Below are positions 25,184 to 34,543 of a stretch of 48,776 nt of DNA, in pieces. The number at the start of each line of letters is the position of its first letter. The first letter of the stretch is position 1. The stretch covers positions 1 through 48,776 of the forward strand of contig NZ_AAXW01000038.1 of the NCBI RefSeq assembly GCF_000169335.1, in the 5' to 3' direction. The notes under the pieces were generated by a model. It was given only the letters and a program-made list of their open reading frames with translations, was not told where the DNA came from and did not search any database. The translations under genes were made by a program, and so were the position numbers. Origin of the DNA: Crocosphaera chwakensis CCY0110 (GTDB taxonomy: Bacteria > Cyanobacteriota > Cyanobacteriia > Cyanobacteriales > Microcystaceae).

Positions 25184-25469
25184 TTGTAATCTATTCCTAG
25201 TCTGCCCAAAAGTTGATCATTTCCTATCACTCTGGATAAAAGTCACATCTTGTCCCTTTGAAAAATTGGCTAGTGGTGAGAGGGAACAGGGAAAAGGTAA
25301 GGGGTAAGCAATTCCCTCTTTCCCAATAAATTTACAATACAAGCTGTTTAAAAATGCCCATTAATACTGATTTCGGCAAGAGCTTTTTTACTTGAGCAAC
25401 ACTTTGGTTACAAGACCAACAAAATTGACCTAAAATGTTAATTGCGTCCTTAATTTGTTAGATTAGTCA

Positions 25470-26861
25470 ATGGAAGAAAGTCATCAAGAACCGTCACTTT
25501 CCTTTGAAATTGCGTTAAAAGTTGCCAATGAAGCGGTTTTTTCTCAAACTTCTAGACATCTCAAAAATATTGAAGTAGCTGTTTTGCAAGGGGCTTGGTT
25601 AGGCCACAATTATGACAAAATTGCTGATACAGTCGGGTACGCACCAGAATATATTAAACATGATGTTGGCCCTAAATTGTGGAAAATTCTCTCAGCTAGT
25701 TTTGGGGAAAAAGTCAGTAAAACGAATTTAATTGCTGTCTTAAGCCAAAAAGCTCTGTTAGAAAATTCATCAATCAACCCTTCTCCTCTCAAAAAGTTAG
25801 ATTTTAAAGCTCCAACGGGGATTATTCCTTTAGACTCAGCCCTTTATATAAAACGATATCCCATTGAATCACGCTGTTATGAGGAGATTATGCGTTCTGG
25901 CTCATTACTGCGGATTAAAGCTCCTTATAAGATGGGTAAAACCTCTCTTATGATTAGAATTCTTGCCCATGCTCAACAAACTTCTGAAGATAATCAGGTT
26001 AATACGGTACTTTTAAATTTACAACGGGCTGATAAAGCGATTTTTTCGGATTTAGATCGGTTTTTGCGTTGGTTTTGCGTTTCTGTCAGCCGCAAATTGA
26101 ACTTACAGCATCAAGTTGACAATTATTGGAGTGATACGTTTGGCAGTAAAAGTAATTGTACAGCTTATTTTGAGGATTGTATTTTATCAGAAATAGAAGG
26201 GGTTTTAATTCTCGCCTTAGATCAAGTTGATGAGGTTTTTCTTCATCCTGAAATTGCAGATGATTTCTTTACTTTATTACGATCTTGGTATGAAGAAGCA
26301 GCTTATGGAGACAGTGGTAATCCTCTGTGGCAAAATTTAAGATTGTTGATTGTTCATTCGACTGAAGTCTATATTCCTCTTGATATTAATAAGTCTCCGT
26401 TTAATGTGGGATTGGCTATTGAATTATTCCCTTTTACTGTTGAACAGGTGGGACAATTAGCAGATGTTTACGACTTAACGTTATCTGAAAAAGAATTGAA
26501 TTTATTAATGACATTAATTGGGGGACATCCCTATTTGACTCAACAAGCTCTTTATCATTTAGCCACTCAATCTTTAACCATAGAACAGTTTCTGGAAACT
26601 TCAATTACCGATGAAGGAATCTATCATTATCATTTGCATAGACTTTTACAATCGTTACAGGAAAATCCCCCTCTTGCTGAAGCCTATCGTCTGGTACTAA
26701 ACACACCAAACCCCATTGAAATTAATCAATTATTGGCGTTTAAATTACATAGTATGGGACTTGTGGTTCTGCAAGGAAATCAAGTTATTTCTAGCTGCGA
26801 ATTATATCAACGTTATTTTAGCGATCGCTCGATTAAAGATCACAATATTGAGTTAATGTAA
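25470..26861 (+). CDS. AAA-type ATPase with N-terminal vMAP (vWA-MoxR-associated) domain
   Basis: 463 aa. Residues about 11-95 form the vMAP N-terminal helical/HTH-like module (FEIALKVANEAVF, LQGAWLGHNYDKIADTVGYAPEYIKHDVGPKLWKIL), common in cyanobacteria at the head of STAND-type signalling proteins. An AAA-like ATPase domain follows: P-loop APYKMGKTSL with Lys157, Walker B LILALDQVDEVF and sensor region LRLLIVHSTE, ending in GGHPYLTQQALYHL as in AAA_35 proteins. No effector domain or WD40 tail is present. The family is often linked to stress or conflict systems by genome context; the partner is not evident here. The next gene, on the opposite strand, carries a related ATPase domain. Confidence 0.85.
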   Translation: MEESHQEPSLSFEIALKVANEAVFSQTSRHLKNIEVAVLQGAWLGHNYDKIADTVGYAPEYIKHDVGPKLWKILSASFGEKVSKTNLIAVLSQKALLENSSINPSPLKKLDFKAPTGIIPLDSALYIKRYPIESRCYEEIMRSGSLLRIKAPYKMGKTSLMIRILAHAQQTSEDNQVNTVLLNLQRADKAIFSDLDRFLRWFCVSVSRKLNLQHQVDNYWSDTFGSKSNCTAYFEDCILSEIEGVLILALDQVDEVFLHPEIADDFFTLLRSWYEEAAYGDSGNPLWQNLRLLIVHSTEVYIPLDINKSPFNVGLAIELFPFTVEQVGQLADVYDLTLSEKELNLLMTLIGGHPYLTQQALYHLATQSLTIEQFLETSITDEGIYHYHLHRLLQSLQENPPLAEAYRLVLNTPNPIEINQLLAFKLHSMGLVVLQGNQVISSCELYQRYFSDRSIKDHNIELM

Positions 26862-27150
26862 AACTTTATCAAGGGTTTATAGGCAGATACACTTCACCTA
26901 ATCTACCTTTATTATCATTTAAAATGATATAAAAAAGTAGTATGGTTTGTCAAGGTTATTCTGTCGTTAATTATTGAGAATATTTTTTACAAGTTTTTGA
27001 TCATAGTGAACATTTTTAAGGACATTTTGTATAAAAAGTTACTTTTTTGGCTTAAAAAAACAACTGGAAAAATACAAATATAATACATTTTCATAAATAA
27101 AATAATTTTATATAAAGTTTTCCTCCCTCCTCTACCCCACTTAAAGACTT
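26862..27150. other. AT-rich spacer between two convergent ATPase genes
   Basis: 289 bp, very AT-rich with T and A runs. I see no gene, clear terminator hairpin or repeat in it. Confidence 0.6.
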
Positions 27151-30100
27151 TTAAATATCGCATAATTGTCTTTCTTGAGAACTGAGATTAACATTTGTTT
27201 GGAGATAATCATGTACCCAGGCACATCCTTGGGTTAATAATTGGTCAGGATTAACCGCTAAAAATCCCTGCCAAAGAATCACATTTCCCATCAAATCTGA
27301 TGAAATTAATCCTTTACCATCAGGGGTAAAACTAATACTTTTCACGCCAAAACGATGACCGCCTAAAGTTTGTAAAACTTCCCCTTGTAACGTCCATAAT
27401 TTAATGGTTCCATCCTCTGAAGCCGTTGCGATTAGATAACCATTAGGACTAAGACTAAGATCATTGACCTCCTGTTCATGACCTTGAAGTGTTTTTAATT
27501 CTTGTCCCTGAAGATTCCACAATTTCACAGTTTTATCTTTACTAGCGGTGGCAATGATTTGACCATCAGGACTAAAAGCTACAGCTAATACACCGTCCTG
27601 ATGTCCTTGTAGGTTAACTAATGCTTTTCCTTGTAAATTCCATACTTTTGCCGTTCCATCTTCACTGGCAGTAGCTAACAATTGAGAATCAGGACTAAAA
27701 CTGACTTTTCTAATAACACCCTGATGTCCTTTTAGGGTTAATAATTCTTTTCCAGTTACGTCCCAAATTTTAGCCGTGGTATCCCAACTAGCAGTGGCAA
27801 TTAACTGTCCATTGGGACTAAAACGAGCATCCCTAACATCTCCCTGATGTTCTTCTAAAGTAGCTATTAGTTGACCTTGAAGATTCCATATTTTTGCTGT
27901 TTTATCTCGACTCGCTGTAACAACTAGATCCCCTGTCGGACTAAAGTGAATACTTCTGAGGTTGTCTCCATGACCATTTAATACCGCTAATTGATTCCCC
28001 TCTAAATCCCAAAGTTTGGCCATGGTATAGCGTCCTGCGGTGCCTAGAACCTTACCGTTGGCACTCAAGCTAACCGAGACATTGGCCGTATCTCCCAAAT
28101 TAAGAAGATTAATAGACTGAGCGTTATGAGCCTTATCTTTGAGAGACCAAAGCCTAACGGTGCCGTCTTCCCCACTACTGGCTAAAACTGAATCATCGTT
28201 GTTAAAATTCACCCCCCATACAGCATCGGTATGACCTTGGAGGGTTTGCAATAGCTTACCTTGACGATTCCATAACCGAACCGTTTGATCAAATCCTGCG
28301 GTAGCAATGGTTTGGCCATCACGACTAAACACCGCACTTCCCACCGTATCCGTATGACCCTGCATGGTTGCTAATTCATTCCCTTTCAGATCCCATAATC
28401 TGGCTGTTTTATCCTTGCTCCCTGTAATTAGAGTTTGACCATCGAGACTAAAATTAACATACATGACCCAATCTTGATGACCCCGTAAGGTAGCTAATTC
28501 TTGACCCTGAAAATTCCAAATTTTTGCCGTCCCGTCTCGACTGGCCGTTGCTACCATCTTAGTCTGAGGATTAACATGAATCGCCACCACAGGGGCTTTA
28601 TGAGTGGGAAAAGAGGTGATCAGTTCTCCTTGCAAGTTCCAGAGGTAAATGATGCCATGCCAGCCCATTGTAGCGATGATTTGACCATCGGAGCTAAACC
28701 CGACACAAGCCACCCAATCTTGATTAACTTTGAGGGTGGTTAATTCTTGTCCATCTTTAACTCGCCAAATTTTCGCGGTTTTATCCCGACTGGCACTGAC
28801 TAAATATTCCCCATTGGGACTATAGTTAACACTCCACACCGCATCACTATGACCTTTTAGGGTATGTAATAAAGTACCATCTGGTTGCCAAATTTTTAAG
28901 GTTTTATCCCAACTGGCAGTGGCTAAGGTTTGACCATCAGGACTATATTTAACTCTAGTAATGACATCTTCATGTCCTTCTAAACGGTTGCGTTCTCGTA
29001 TCCAGTAAAGGGATTGACTGAGGGCTTTTTCCAGGCGTATTTTAAGATCAGGATCAGCATTATTCCATCCCATTTCTTGTAGTTTTATCCCCGCTTTCAA
29101 GCTTTCTAAAAGTGCATCTAGGGTGTGATGAGATTCAAAGGAGACTTCTGAAGAAAGAGTCATGGCTTTAATTTCGCCGAAGGCGACTTGTCGTCTTTGG
29201 GAAGCCGTTTGTAGGGCGAACCATCCAGCAGCCCCTAATAGCATAGCTGCCATTAAAGAACCAATGCGAATAATTTTTCTGCCTTTTTTTTCTGCTGTTG
29301 TTAGAATTTGATTGGCTTTTTGACTAATGGCTAAATCCCCTTCAACGGCTCGTTTTTCTTGTTCTTGACTAGCTGCTAGGTAACGATAATCTTGATTACT
29401 TAAATTTTTATCTTTGGCCCAGCTTTGAGCATCTAAAAGAGCTTGCCCACGTAACAAATAAGCTTCATCTTGATAGTTTGAAGCTACCCAAGCTTTGAAA
29501 TCTTCTGCATAGGGACGTAATTGATTAATTTGTTTTTCGACCCAATCTAAATTAAAAACATTTTGATAAATTCGATTATAAATCTGTAAATAGCCTTCTT
29601 CTTTAACCACTAATCCTGATAATAATAATTCAATTTGTTCGGGAGAATCATCCGCTATAACTTTACCTTCAAGTAAAATTTGTTGATAAAGTCCTAACAG
29701 TCGGCTGGCCCGTTGTTCATTATTTAAAAGGCGATCGCGGATCGTTCTTAAGTGAGGGGGTTCGTCTTGAGCAGCCCAATTATCAATAATATTAGATTCG
29801 ACAATTTCTTTTACATTGGAAGTGTTTAAAGAAATGCTTTGATCAGAAGCCATGATTTGACAAAGTTTTTGGGTTAAAAAGGGTTGTCCTCCTGTCCAAT
29901 TTAAAATTTCTTGCATTACCCATTGGGGTTGTTTTACTTTATCTTTTAATCCTAAAATTAGGGGCTGTACTTCTTCTAATTCAAACCCTTTAAGTTGAAT
30001 AGCGCGACCAATATTAAAGGGGGTACGAATTTTATCAGCAATGAGATCAGAAGGGGTTGCTACTCCCAATAATGTAAAGGTGAGATGCTCATATTCATGG

Positions 30101-30603
30101 CAAGAACGTAACAAGGCAAAAAAGTCATCAGTATTAAAAGGAAGACTGAGAGTGCTATCAATTTCATCGAAAAAAATAACAATCGATTGATCAATTTTCT
30201 CTAGCAAAACATCTTGTAATAATTCTCCTAAACAGTTGATAGGAGACAAGTTTTTTCGTTCATTTAACCAAGGCAATAGTTTAATTTCTTTCGATAATTT
30301 TAGTCCCCGTACCAAACGCATCATAATATCGGCATACCATTGATTCGGGGTACTATCTCGATTCCCAATGCCAGACAGATCCACATTAACACAGACAAAC
30401 CCCTCCGCTTGCAAACGCTGAGCCACCCGAACCCGTAAACTAGACTTTCCTACCTGACGAGCATTAAGAACATAACAAAACTCTCCAGCTTTTAACGCTT
30501 GATAAACCTCTTCATCTGCTTTTCGGGTAACATAACTCGGTGCGTTGGAAGGTAAACCACCACCGACTTGATATTGGTAGGAAATAGGGTTGGAGTTAAA
30601 CAT
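27151..30603 (-). CDS. AAA-like ATPase fused to 14 WD40 repeats (two predicted propellers)
   Basis: 1150 aa. N-terminal AAA_35-type NTPase: P-loop LNARQVGKSSL with Lys53, Walker B VIFFDEID, GVATPSDLI, and GGQPFLTQKLC near residue 240. A helical linker follows (LLRGQALLDAQSW), then one transmembrane helix at about 446-466 and 14 WD40 repeats from about 545 to 1115, each ending TAKIW- or TVRLW-like. Fourteen repeats fit two seven-bladed propellers. Cyanobacteria encode many such proteins, thought to act as STAND-like switches that oligomerise on ligand or partner binding. The repeats are similar but not identical at DNA level. One repeat (third) lacks the usual GH and SxDxT residues. Confidence 0.92.
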   Translation of the reverse strand: MFNSNPISYQYQVGGGLPSNAPSYVTRKADEEVYQALKAGEFCYVLNARQVGKSSLRVRVAQRLQAEGFVCVNVDLSGIGNRDSTPNQWYADIMMRLVRGLKLSKEIKLLPWLNERKNLSPINCLGELLQDVLLEKIDQSIVIFFDEIDSTLSLPFNTDDFFALLRSCHEYEHLTFTLLGVATPSDLIADKIRTPFNIGRAIQLKGFELEEVQPLILGLKDKVKQPQWVMQEILNWTGGQPFLTQKLCQIMASDQSISLNTSNVKEIVESNIIDNWAAQDEPPHLRTIRDRLLNNEQRASRLLGLYQQILLEGKVIADDSPEQIELLLSGLVVKEEGYLQIYNRIYQNVFNLDWVEKQINQLRPYAEDFKAWVASNYQDEAYLLRGQALLDAQSWAKDKNLSNQDYRYLAASQEQEKRAVEGDLAISQKANQILTTAEKKGRKIIRIGSLMAAMLLGAAGWFALQTASQRRQVAFGEIKAMTLSSEVSFESHHTLDALLESLKAGIKLQEMGWNNADPDLKIRLEKALSQSLYWIRERNRLEGHEDVITRVKYSPDGQTLATASWDKTLKIWQPDGTLLHTLKGHSDAVWSVNYSPNGEYLVSASRDKTAKIWRVKDGQELTTLKVNQDWVACVGFSSDGQIIATMGWHGIIYLWNLQGELITSFPTHKAPVVAIHVNPQTKMVATASRDGTAKIWNFQGQELATLRGHQDWVMYVNFSLDGQTLITGSKDKTARLWDLKGNELATMQGHTDTVGSAVFSRDGQTIATAGFDQTVRLWNRQGKLLQTLQGHTDAVWGVNFNNDDSVLASSGEDGTVRLWSLKDKAHNAQSINLLNLGDTANVSVSLSANGKVLGTAGRYTMAKLWDLEGNQLAVLNGHGDNLRSIHFSPTGDLVVTASRDKTAKIWNLQGQLIATLEEHQGDVRDARFSPNGQLIATASWDTTAKIWDVTGKELLTLKGHQGVIRKVSFSPDSQLLATASEDGTAKVWNLQGKALVNLQGHQDGVLAVAFSPDGQIIATASKDKTVKLWNLQGQELKTLQGHEQEVNDLSLSPNGYLIATASEDGTIKLWTLQGEVLQTLGGHRFGVKSISFTPDGKGLISSDLMGNVILWQGFLAVNPDQLLTQGCAWVHDYLQTNVNLSSQERQLCDI

Positions 30604-30755
30604 CTGGGGTTGGTTAGGTTAGGGAAATAAAGTGACTACATTCTTTATATGTTCAATTCCCAAAAAAGGGGAGGTAGAAAAGTTAAGGATTTTGGGTTAG
30701 GTTTGATGAATGTTAGTTGTCTTATAATAAAATTCGATGCTAATCTTGTTTCAAA

Positions 30756-31439
30756 ATGATTACTTCTATTTCCCCTCAAGTTTTAGAAAATGATATTCCT
30801 CAATGGCAACCTGCAACCTGGTCAGATTATCTGGCTTATCGAGACGATGAAACCCAAGATGCAATTAAACTCTTTTTTGATCAAAATTATTTATTAATCG
30901 AAATGGGACGGGAAGGAATTAACCATTCTCAGTTTTGCGAATTGCTAACGATGCTAGTCTTTGCTTGGTTCTCCCGTCATCCTGACGAAAAATTTAGTTT
31001 ATTAAATCGCTGTCAACTGGAAAAACCGAAAACACAAGCGGCCGCGCCTGATTTAATGTTATATCTAGGAGATGATTATCCTACTTGGGAAGCTGGACAA
31101 AGACGTTATATTAATTTAGCAGAAGTTAGAGTCCCTGATTTAGTGGGAGAGGTGGGTGACACCACTTTGGCAACGGATTTAGACGAGAAAAAACATCTTT
31201 ATGCGAAATTAGGCATTCGAGAATATTGGGTGATTGATGTCCGAGGAAAACGAGTAATTGCTTTTATTTTAGGGGAGAATGGAGTTTATCAAGAAATTGA
31301 GATTTCTCAAGCTTTAAAAGGACTTAAACTATCATTAATCAATCAAACTTTAGAACGCTTAGAAACTGAAACGAATGGCATGGCCGCCATTTGGTTTTCT
31401 CAACAAGTTGCCAATTTTTTAAAAGATAATTCAGTTTAG
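30756..31439 (+). CDS. Uma2 family (DUF820) endonuclease
   Basis: 227 aa, intact, unlike the broken copy at 22981-23624. Family pattern: TWSDYLAYRDD, FFDQNYLLIEMGREGINHSQ (in place of the usual MSPVSxxHE), APDLMLYLGDDYPTW, VPDLVGEVGDTTLATDLDEKKHLYAKLGIREYWVIDVRGKRV. The PD-(D/E)xK site residues (Asp in APD, Glu in VGEVGD, Lys in EKKHLY) are visible. The fold is a restriction-like nuclease; biological role unknown despite its great abundance in cyanobacteria. It converges on the PEP-CTERM hydrolase, the stop codons overlapping by 4 bases. Confidence 0.88.
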   Translation: MITSISPQVLENDIPQWQPATWSDYLAYRDDETQDAIKLFFDQNYLLIEMGREGINHSQFCELLTMLVFAWFSRHPDEKFSLLNRCQLEKPKTQAAAPDLMLYLGDDYPTWEAGQRRYINLAEVRVPDLVGEVGDTTLATDLDEKKHLYAKLGIREYWVIDVRGKRVIAFILGENGVYQEIEISQALKGLKLSLINQTLERLETETNGMAAIWFSQQVANFLKDNSV

Positions 31440-32461
31440 CTGACTGAAGATTTCAAATGAACTTGAATCAAACCTAATAATCCTAAAATAGTGATTAAAA
31501 TGAATCCTTTGGTGCCGGTGGGTTCAGGAACACTTTGAGAGATAATACTGACCCTTGCATCAGTATTAGTATCTCGATAAATTAGATTATAAGCGGTTGA
31601 ATTATTTTCTAAATGAGCTAATAAGAAAATAGCTGTCCATTGAGCAATCAATTGATTGGCTTCCAATTGGTTTAAAGTCGCTTCTTGAGGATCGGGATTT
31701 GCCCCTAAAGGATTATTAATATCTGTAATAGAATAATGATTTGCGCCGTCAATGGTAATTAAAGCTTTTGGAGGAGATTGCACTAAATTAAAGGTATTAA
31801 TTGCTTCATCTGGAGTGGCAATTCCATCAAGACTTCCTTGAATAAAGCCAATAGGAATTCCTTGATTATTAGTCACTTCAAATTGATTGGTAAAGAAATT
31901 AAATCGGTTCATTCCATAACCAATGACAGCTTTTAATTCACTAGGACGTTCAAAAGTTCCTGTACAAAAAGGAAAGTTACATTGTCCTTCTGTACTCTGA
32001 AGAACTGCCCCTCCACCATGAGAATGTCCCACTGCACCTAATAATTCAAGATTAATTTTTCCAAATAAAGGAGAAGCTGAATTTTCATGTTCTTGTTGAA
32101 AATAATTTAAGGTATTGGTAATTTGAGAAAGTTCAGGGAGTTGTCCATCAAAGTTAAAAGCAGGAATCACTTGTCGATGGTTAGAAAGGGCAACAATAAA
32201 CCCATAACTCGCTAACTCTTGAGCAAACTGAGTATATTGCTCTTTTTCCACTAATGCACCCGTTAAAAAGACTACCATTGGCAAGGGTTCTAAACTCTGG
32301 GGATAATAAATATCTGTTTCATCTGATTCAATAGTTGTCATTAAAGAATTGACAGAATAGCGAGAAAAAGACTGACCATAAACAGGAGAATCGATTAAAA
32401 CACTAAAAAGTGTCAGGGGAATCAAACCGAGAGAAAAAGTTAGTTTAGGTAAAGTTTTCAT
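31436..32461 (-). CDS. Secreted alpha/beta hydrolase with PEP-CTERM-like sorting signal
   Basis: 341 aa. Signal peptide 1-29 (ends PVYGQ). The hydrolase domain has MVVFLTGAL, GFIVALSNHR, and the nucleophile elbow GHSHGGG with Ser147; the acid and His may lie in GSLDGIA and GANHYS. It resembles cutinase/PET-hydrolase and PAF-acetylhydrolase-type dienelactone hydrolases. The C-terminus has VPEPTGTKG, a hydrophobic helix and a short basic tail, the layout of a PEP-CTERM exosortase signal (VPEP variant). So the enzyme is probably exported and then sorted to the cell surface or matrix. No exosortase gene is in the window. Confidence 0.8.
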   Translation of the reverse strand: MKTLPKLTFSLGLIPLTLFSVLIDSPVYGQSFSRYSVNSLMTTIESDETDIYYPQSLEPLPMVVFLTGALVEKEQYTQFAQELASYGFIVALSNHRQVIPAFNFDGQLPELSQITNTLNYFQQEHENSASPLFGKINLELLGAVGHSHGGGAVLQSTEGQCNFPFCTGTFERPSELKAVIGYGMNRFNFFTNQFEVTNNQGIPIGFIQGSLDGIATPDEAINTFNLVQSPPKALITIDGANHYSITDINNPLGANPDPQEATLNQLEANQLIAQWTAIFLLAHLENNSTAYNLIYRDTNTDARVSIISQSVPEPTGTKGFILITILGLLGLIQVHLKSSVS

Positions 32462-32537
32462 GGTTTTAACAACGCCTCAATCCATGATAGTAAATTCGTC
32501 AAAAAAATAGGGGGAAAGTTCCCCCTATCGCTAAAAA

Positions 32538-34094
32538 TTACTCAAATTGATAATCCTTAGCATCGACATAATAGACGATCAAACTCCAATTCATTGCTCT
32601 GTCGTAACCCGATTCAACCATGATGGTTGCATGATTCCTTAAGATAATTTGTGAGACAGTTTTACGCCAAGATCCATTATGACCATCAGTGCGATTAGAA
32701 ACCACCTCCCAACCGACAATTAAAAAACGACTATCGGGACCAAACTCAAAGGTATGATGACTATGACCAATTTTAACGCCTTTTTTGAAGTTATACTGAT
32801 TCTTATGAATCACCACCGCATCACTTTTGAGGTATTGATCTAATCCATACATCCATTTATTTACCCCTTTACTTTCATTAATTTTGTGATTTGCAGGGGG
32901 TTCAGGATTATTTTTCAGGGATTCCTGTACTTCAAAATAGAAATCCATCCGCGCTGCTACATCATCTAAATCCGCTTTCAAAATTTGGGCTTGTTGTTGA
33001 TAGGATTTACGCAAGGTTGGATTTGTAACTAAAGTGTCCTGATTGGAAACAATCCCTAAATTTAAGGTATTAAAAGGTACTTTATATTGATCCTGATAAT
33101 ACTTAGGTAAAGAGTCATAACGGGCGCGAATATCCCACAGTTGACTATAGAGAAGGCTTAATTCAACAAAAATTCGAGGATCAACGGGAATGGTACGCGG
33201 ATAACCAGGAATAATGGTGCTATAGTGCTTTAACTCCGCTTTCATGTTTTCGCCTTTTTCATTGGCTTTGAACCATTTTAAAGCGTCTAGGATGGTTTGA
33301 GGACTCCAAGGACCACTGGGGGCTGTTCCTGTGTAACCTTCCAGGTAAAGATAAGTAGAGATGCTCACATGATGTTCACTAGCAGCCCGCATAAAGCGAC
33401 TACTTCCTTCTGCACTGAAGACTTCGGGAACTTCTGCCCCTAAACTGGCTTTAAATTCTACTAAACTTTCGGCACTGCTTGTCTCACAAACATAAACAGC
33501 TAAGAAGCGTGAACCTCGTTGAGAATCAGCGATAAAATAATCCCCATAGGTTTGTCGAAATTGTGCAGGATTTGTTGCTAGTTGTTTCGCTTGTTCGGTT
33601 AATTCATAATTGACAGGTTGATCTGAATAACCAAATAGAGAGGAATATTCAGCAATTAAAGTAATACTTGTTTCTGAATATTTAATCTGAGTTAAAAATT
33701 CCGTTGATGCACTAATTTTGACGTTATTGAAATTGTAACTTCCCGACGCACTCGCCCCAATTTCTAAATTTAAACTACTATCATCGGAAATAAAACGATA
33801 GGATTCAGAGGATGTTTTAATAGGATTGAGATTAGGCATAAAAGATTTTAAGGCAGATCCTAATAAGCTTCCTGTAATCACATCTACCCCAGATCCCAGG
33901 GTAAATCCATCTGTCCAAGGAATATTAGTCAGGGTTCCTTCAAGAGTTGTTTGAGGAGTAGAAACAGCCAAAGTTGCGGGGAAACTGTTTATTTCAGGGT
34001 CAACTGAAACACCGTTTGTTATATCGAGAGACTGAGTTTCATTAGTTAATAGCATCGTGCTTTCTCCGTTTGTTTTTTGAGTTGATATTTCCAT
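32538..34094 (-). CDS. Possible MACPF-like (perforin-fold) protein
   Basis: 518 aa, no signal peptide. N-terminus polar with TDGFTLGSGVDVITGSLLGSAL, reminiscent of the L-G-x-G-[FY]-[ND] start of MACPF domains. Near residue 180-200 there is FRQTYGDYFIADSQRGSRF, where a MACPF protein has the [YW]-G-T-H-[FY] signature; here it is degenerate (YGDYF). The following strands and SAEGSSRFMRAASEHH would match a TMH-like segment. The C-terminal part is rich in aromatic and His residues (KIGHSHHTFEF). If correct, it is a membrane-attack type pore former; otherwise a cyanobacterial protein of unknown fold. Its promoter region is shared with the divergent DUF4278 gene. Confidence 0.45.
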   Translation of the reverse strand: MEISTQKTNGESTMLLTNETQSLDITNGVSVDPEINSFPATLAVSTPQTTLEGTLTNIPWTDGFTLGSGVDVITGSLLGSALKSFMPNLNPIKTSSESYRFISDDSSLNLEIGASASGSYNFNNVKISASTEFLTQIKYSETSITLIAEYSSLFGYSDQPVNYELTEQAKQLATNPAQFRQTYGDYFIADSQRGSRFLAVYVCETSSAESLVEFKASLGAEVPEVFSAEGSSRFMRAASEHHVSISTYLYLEGYTGTAPSGPWSPQTILDALKWFKANEKGENMKAELKHYSTIIPGYPRTIPVDPRIFVELSLLYSQLWDIRARYDSLPKYYQDQYKVPFNTLNLGIVSNQDTLVTNPTLRKSYQQQAQILKADLDDVAARMDFYFEVQESLKNNPEPPANHKINESKGVNKWMYGLDQYLKSDAVVIHKNQYNFKKGVKIGHSHHTFEFGPDSRFLIVGWEVVSNRTDGHNGSWRKTVSQIILRNHATIMVESGYDRAMNWSLIVYYVDAKDYQFE

Positions 34095-34277
34095 CTAATC
34101 AAATATTTTTAGGAATGAGAATGTAGAAAAGTTAAGTAAATTTGAGTCGGGATCTTAAGTTAAGGCTAAGTTAAGTTTTTAAGTTTAATTAACTCCTTAA
34201 CTTTTCTGTATCGACACTAATCTTTAAAAAATTTATAACGGTAATAACTTCAAAAAAGCACTCAAGGAGTTATACCC

Positions 34278-34517
34278 ATGCAATTATCTTATCGCGGTTG
34301 CCAATATTCAAAAAAATCGGTTATTTCATCTCAAGATAATAATACTATTCAGGCTAAATATAGAGGGATTAATTACCTTATTCATCAAAATAAATCTGTT
34401 TTAAAACAACCTTCAGCGTTACTCAAATATCGAGGGATTCCTTATTCAAGGGAAGCCAATGATTCTGTTATTCAAATTGATTCAAGCTGCCAATTTAATC
34501 CTGCGATCGCTCAATAA
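34278..34517 (+). CDS. DUF4278 domain protein
   Basis: 79 aa. Three copies of a YRGxxY motif (YRGCQY at 5, YRGINY near 29, YRGIPY near 54), the hallmark of the cyanobacterial DUF4278 family, whose function is unknown. AAGGAG lies 11 bases before the ATG. It is followed 26 bases later by the glycine-rich protein, so the two are probably co-transcribed. It diverges from the MACPF-like gene. No signal peptide or membrane segment. Confidence 0.7.
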   Translation: MQLSYRGCQYSKKSVISSQDNNTIQAKYRGINYLIHQNKSVLKQPSALLKYRGIPYSREANDSVIQIDSSCQFNPAIAQ

Positions 34518-34543
34518 TTTCTAACTAAAGGAGAATAAAAATT

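Noticed and set aside
27151..30603. Bacterial defence Avs/NACHT protein
   Set aside because: The ATPase is of the AAA_35-like type with WD40 repeats common in cyanobacteria, and no nuclease or protease effector domain is seen; only a general STAND-like role is supported.
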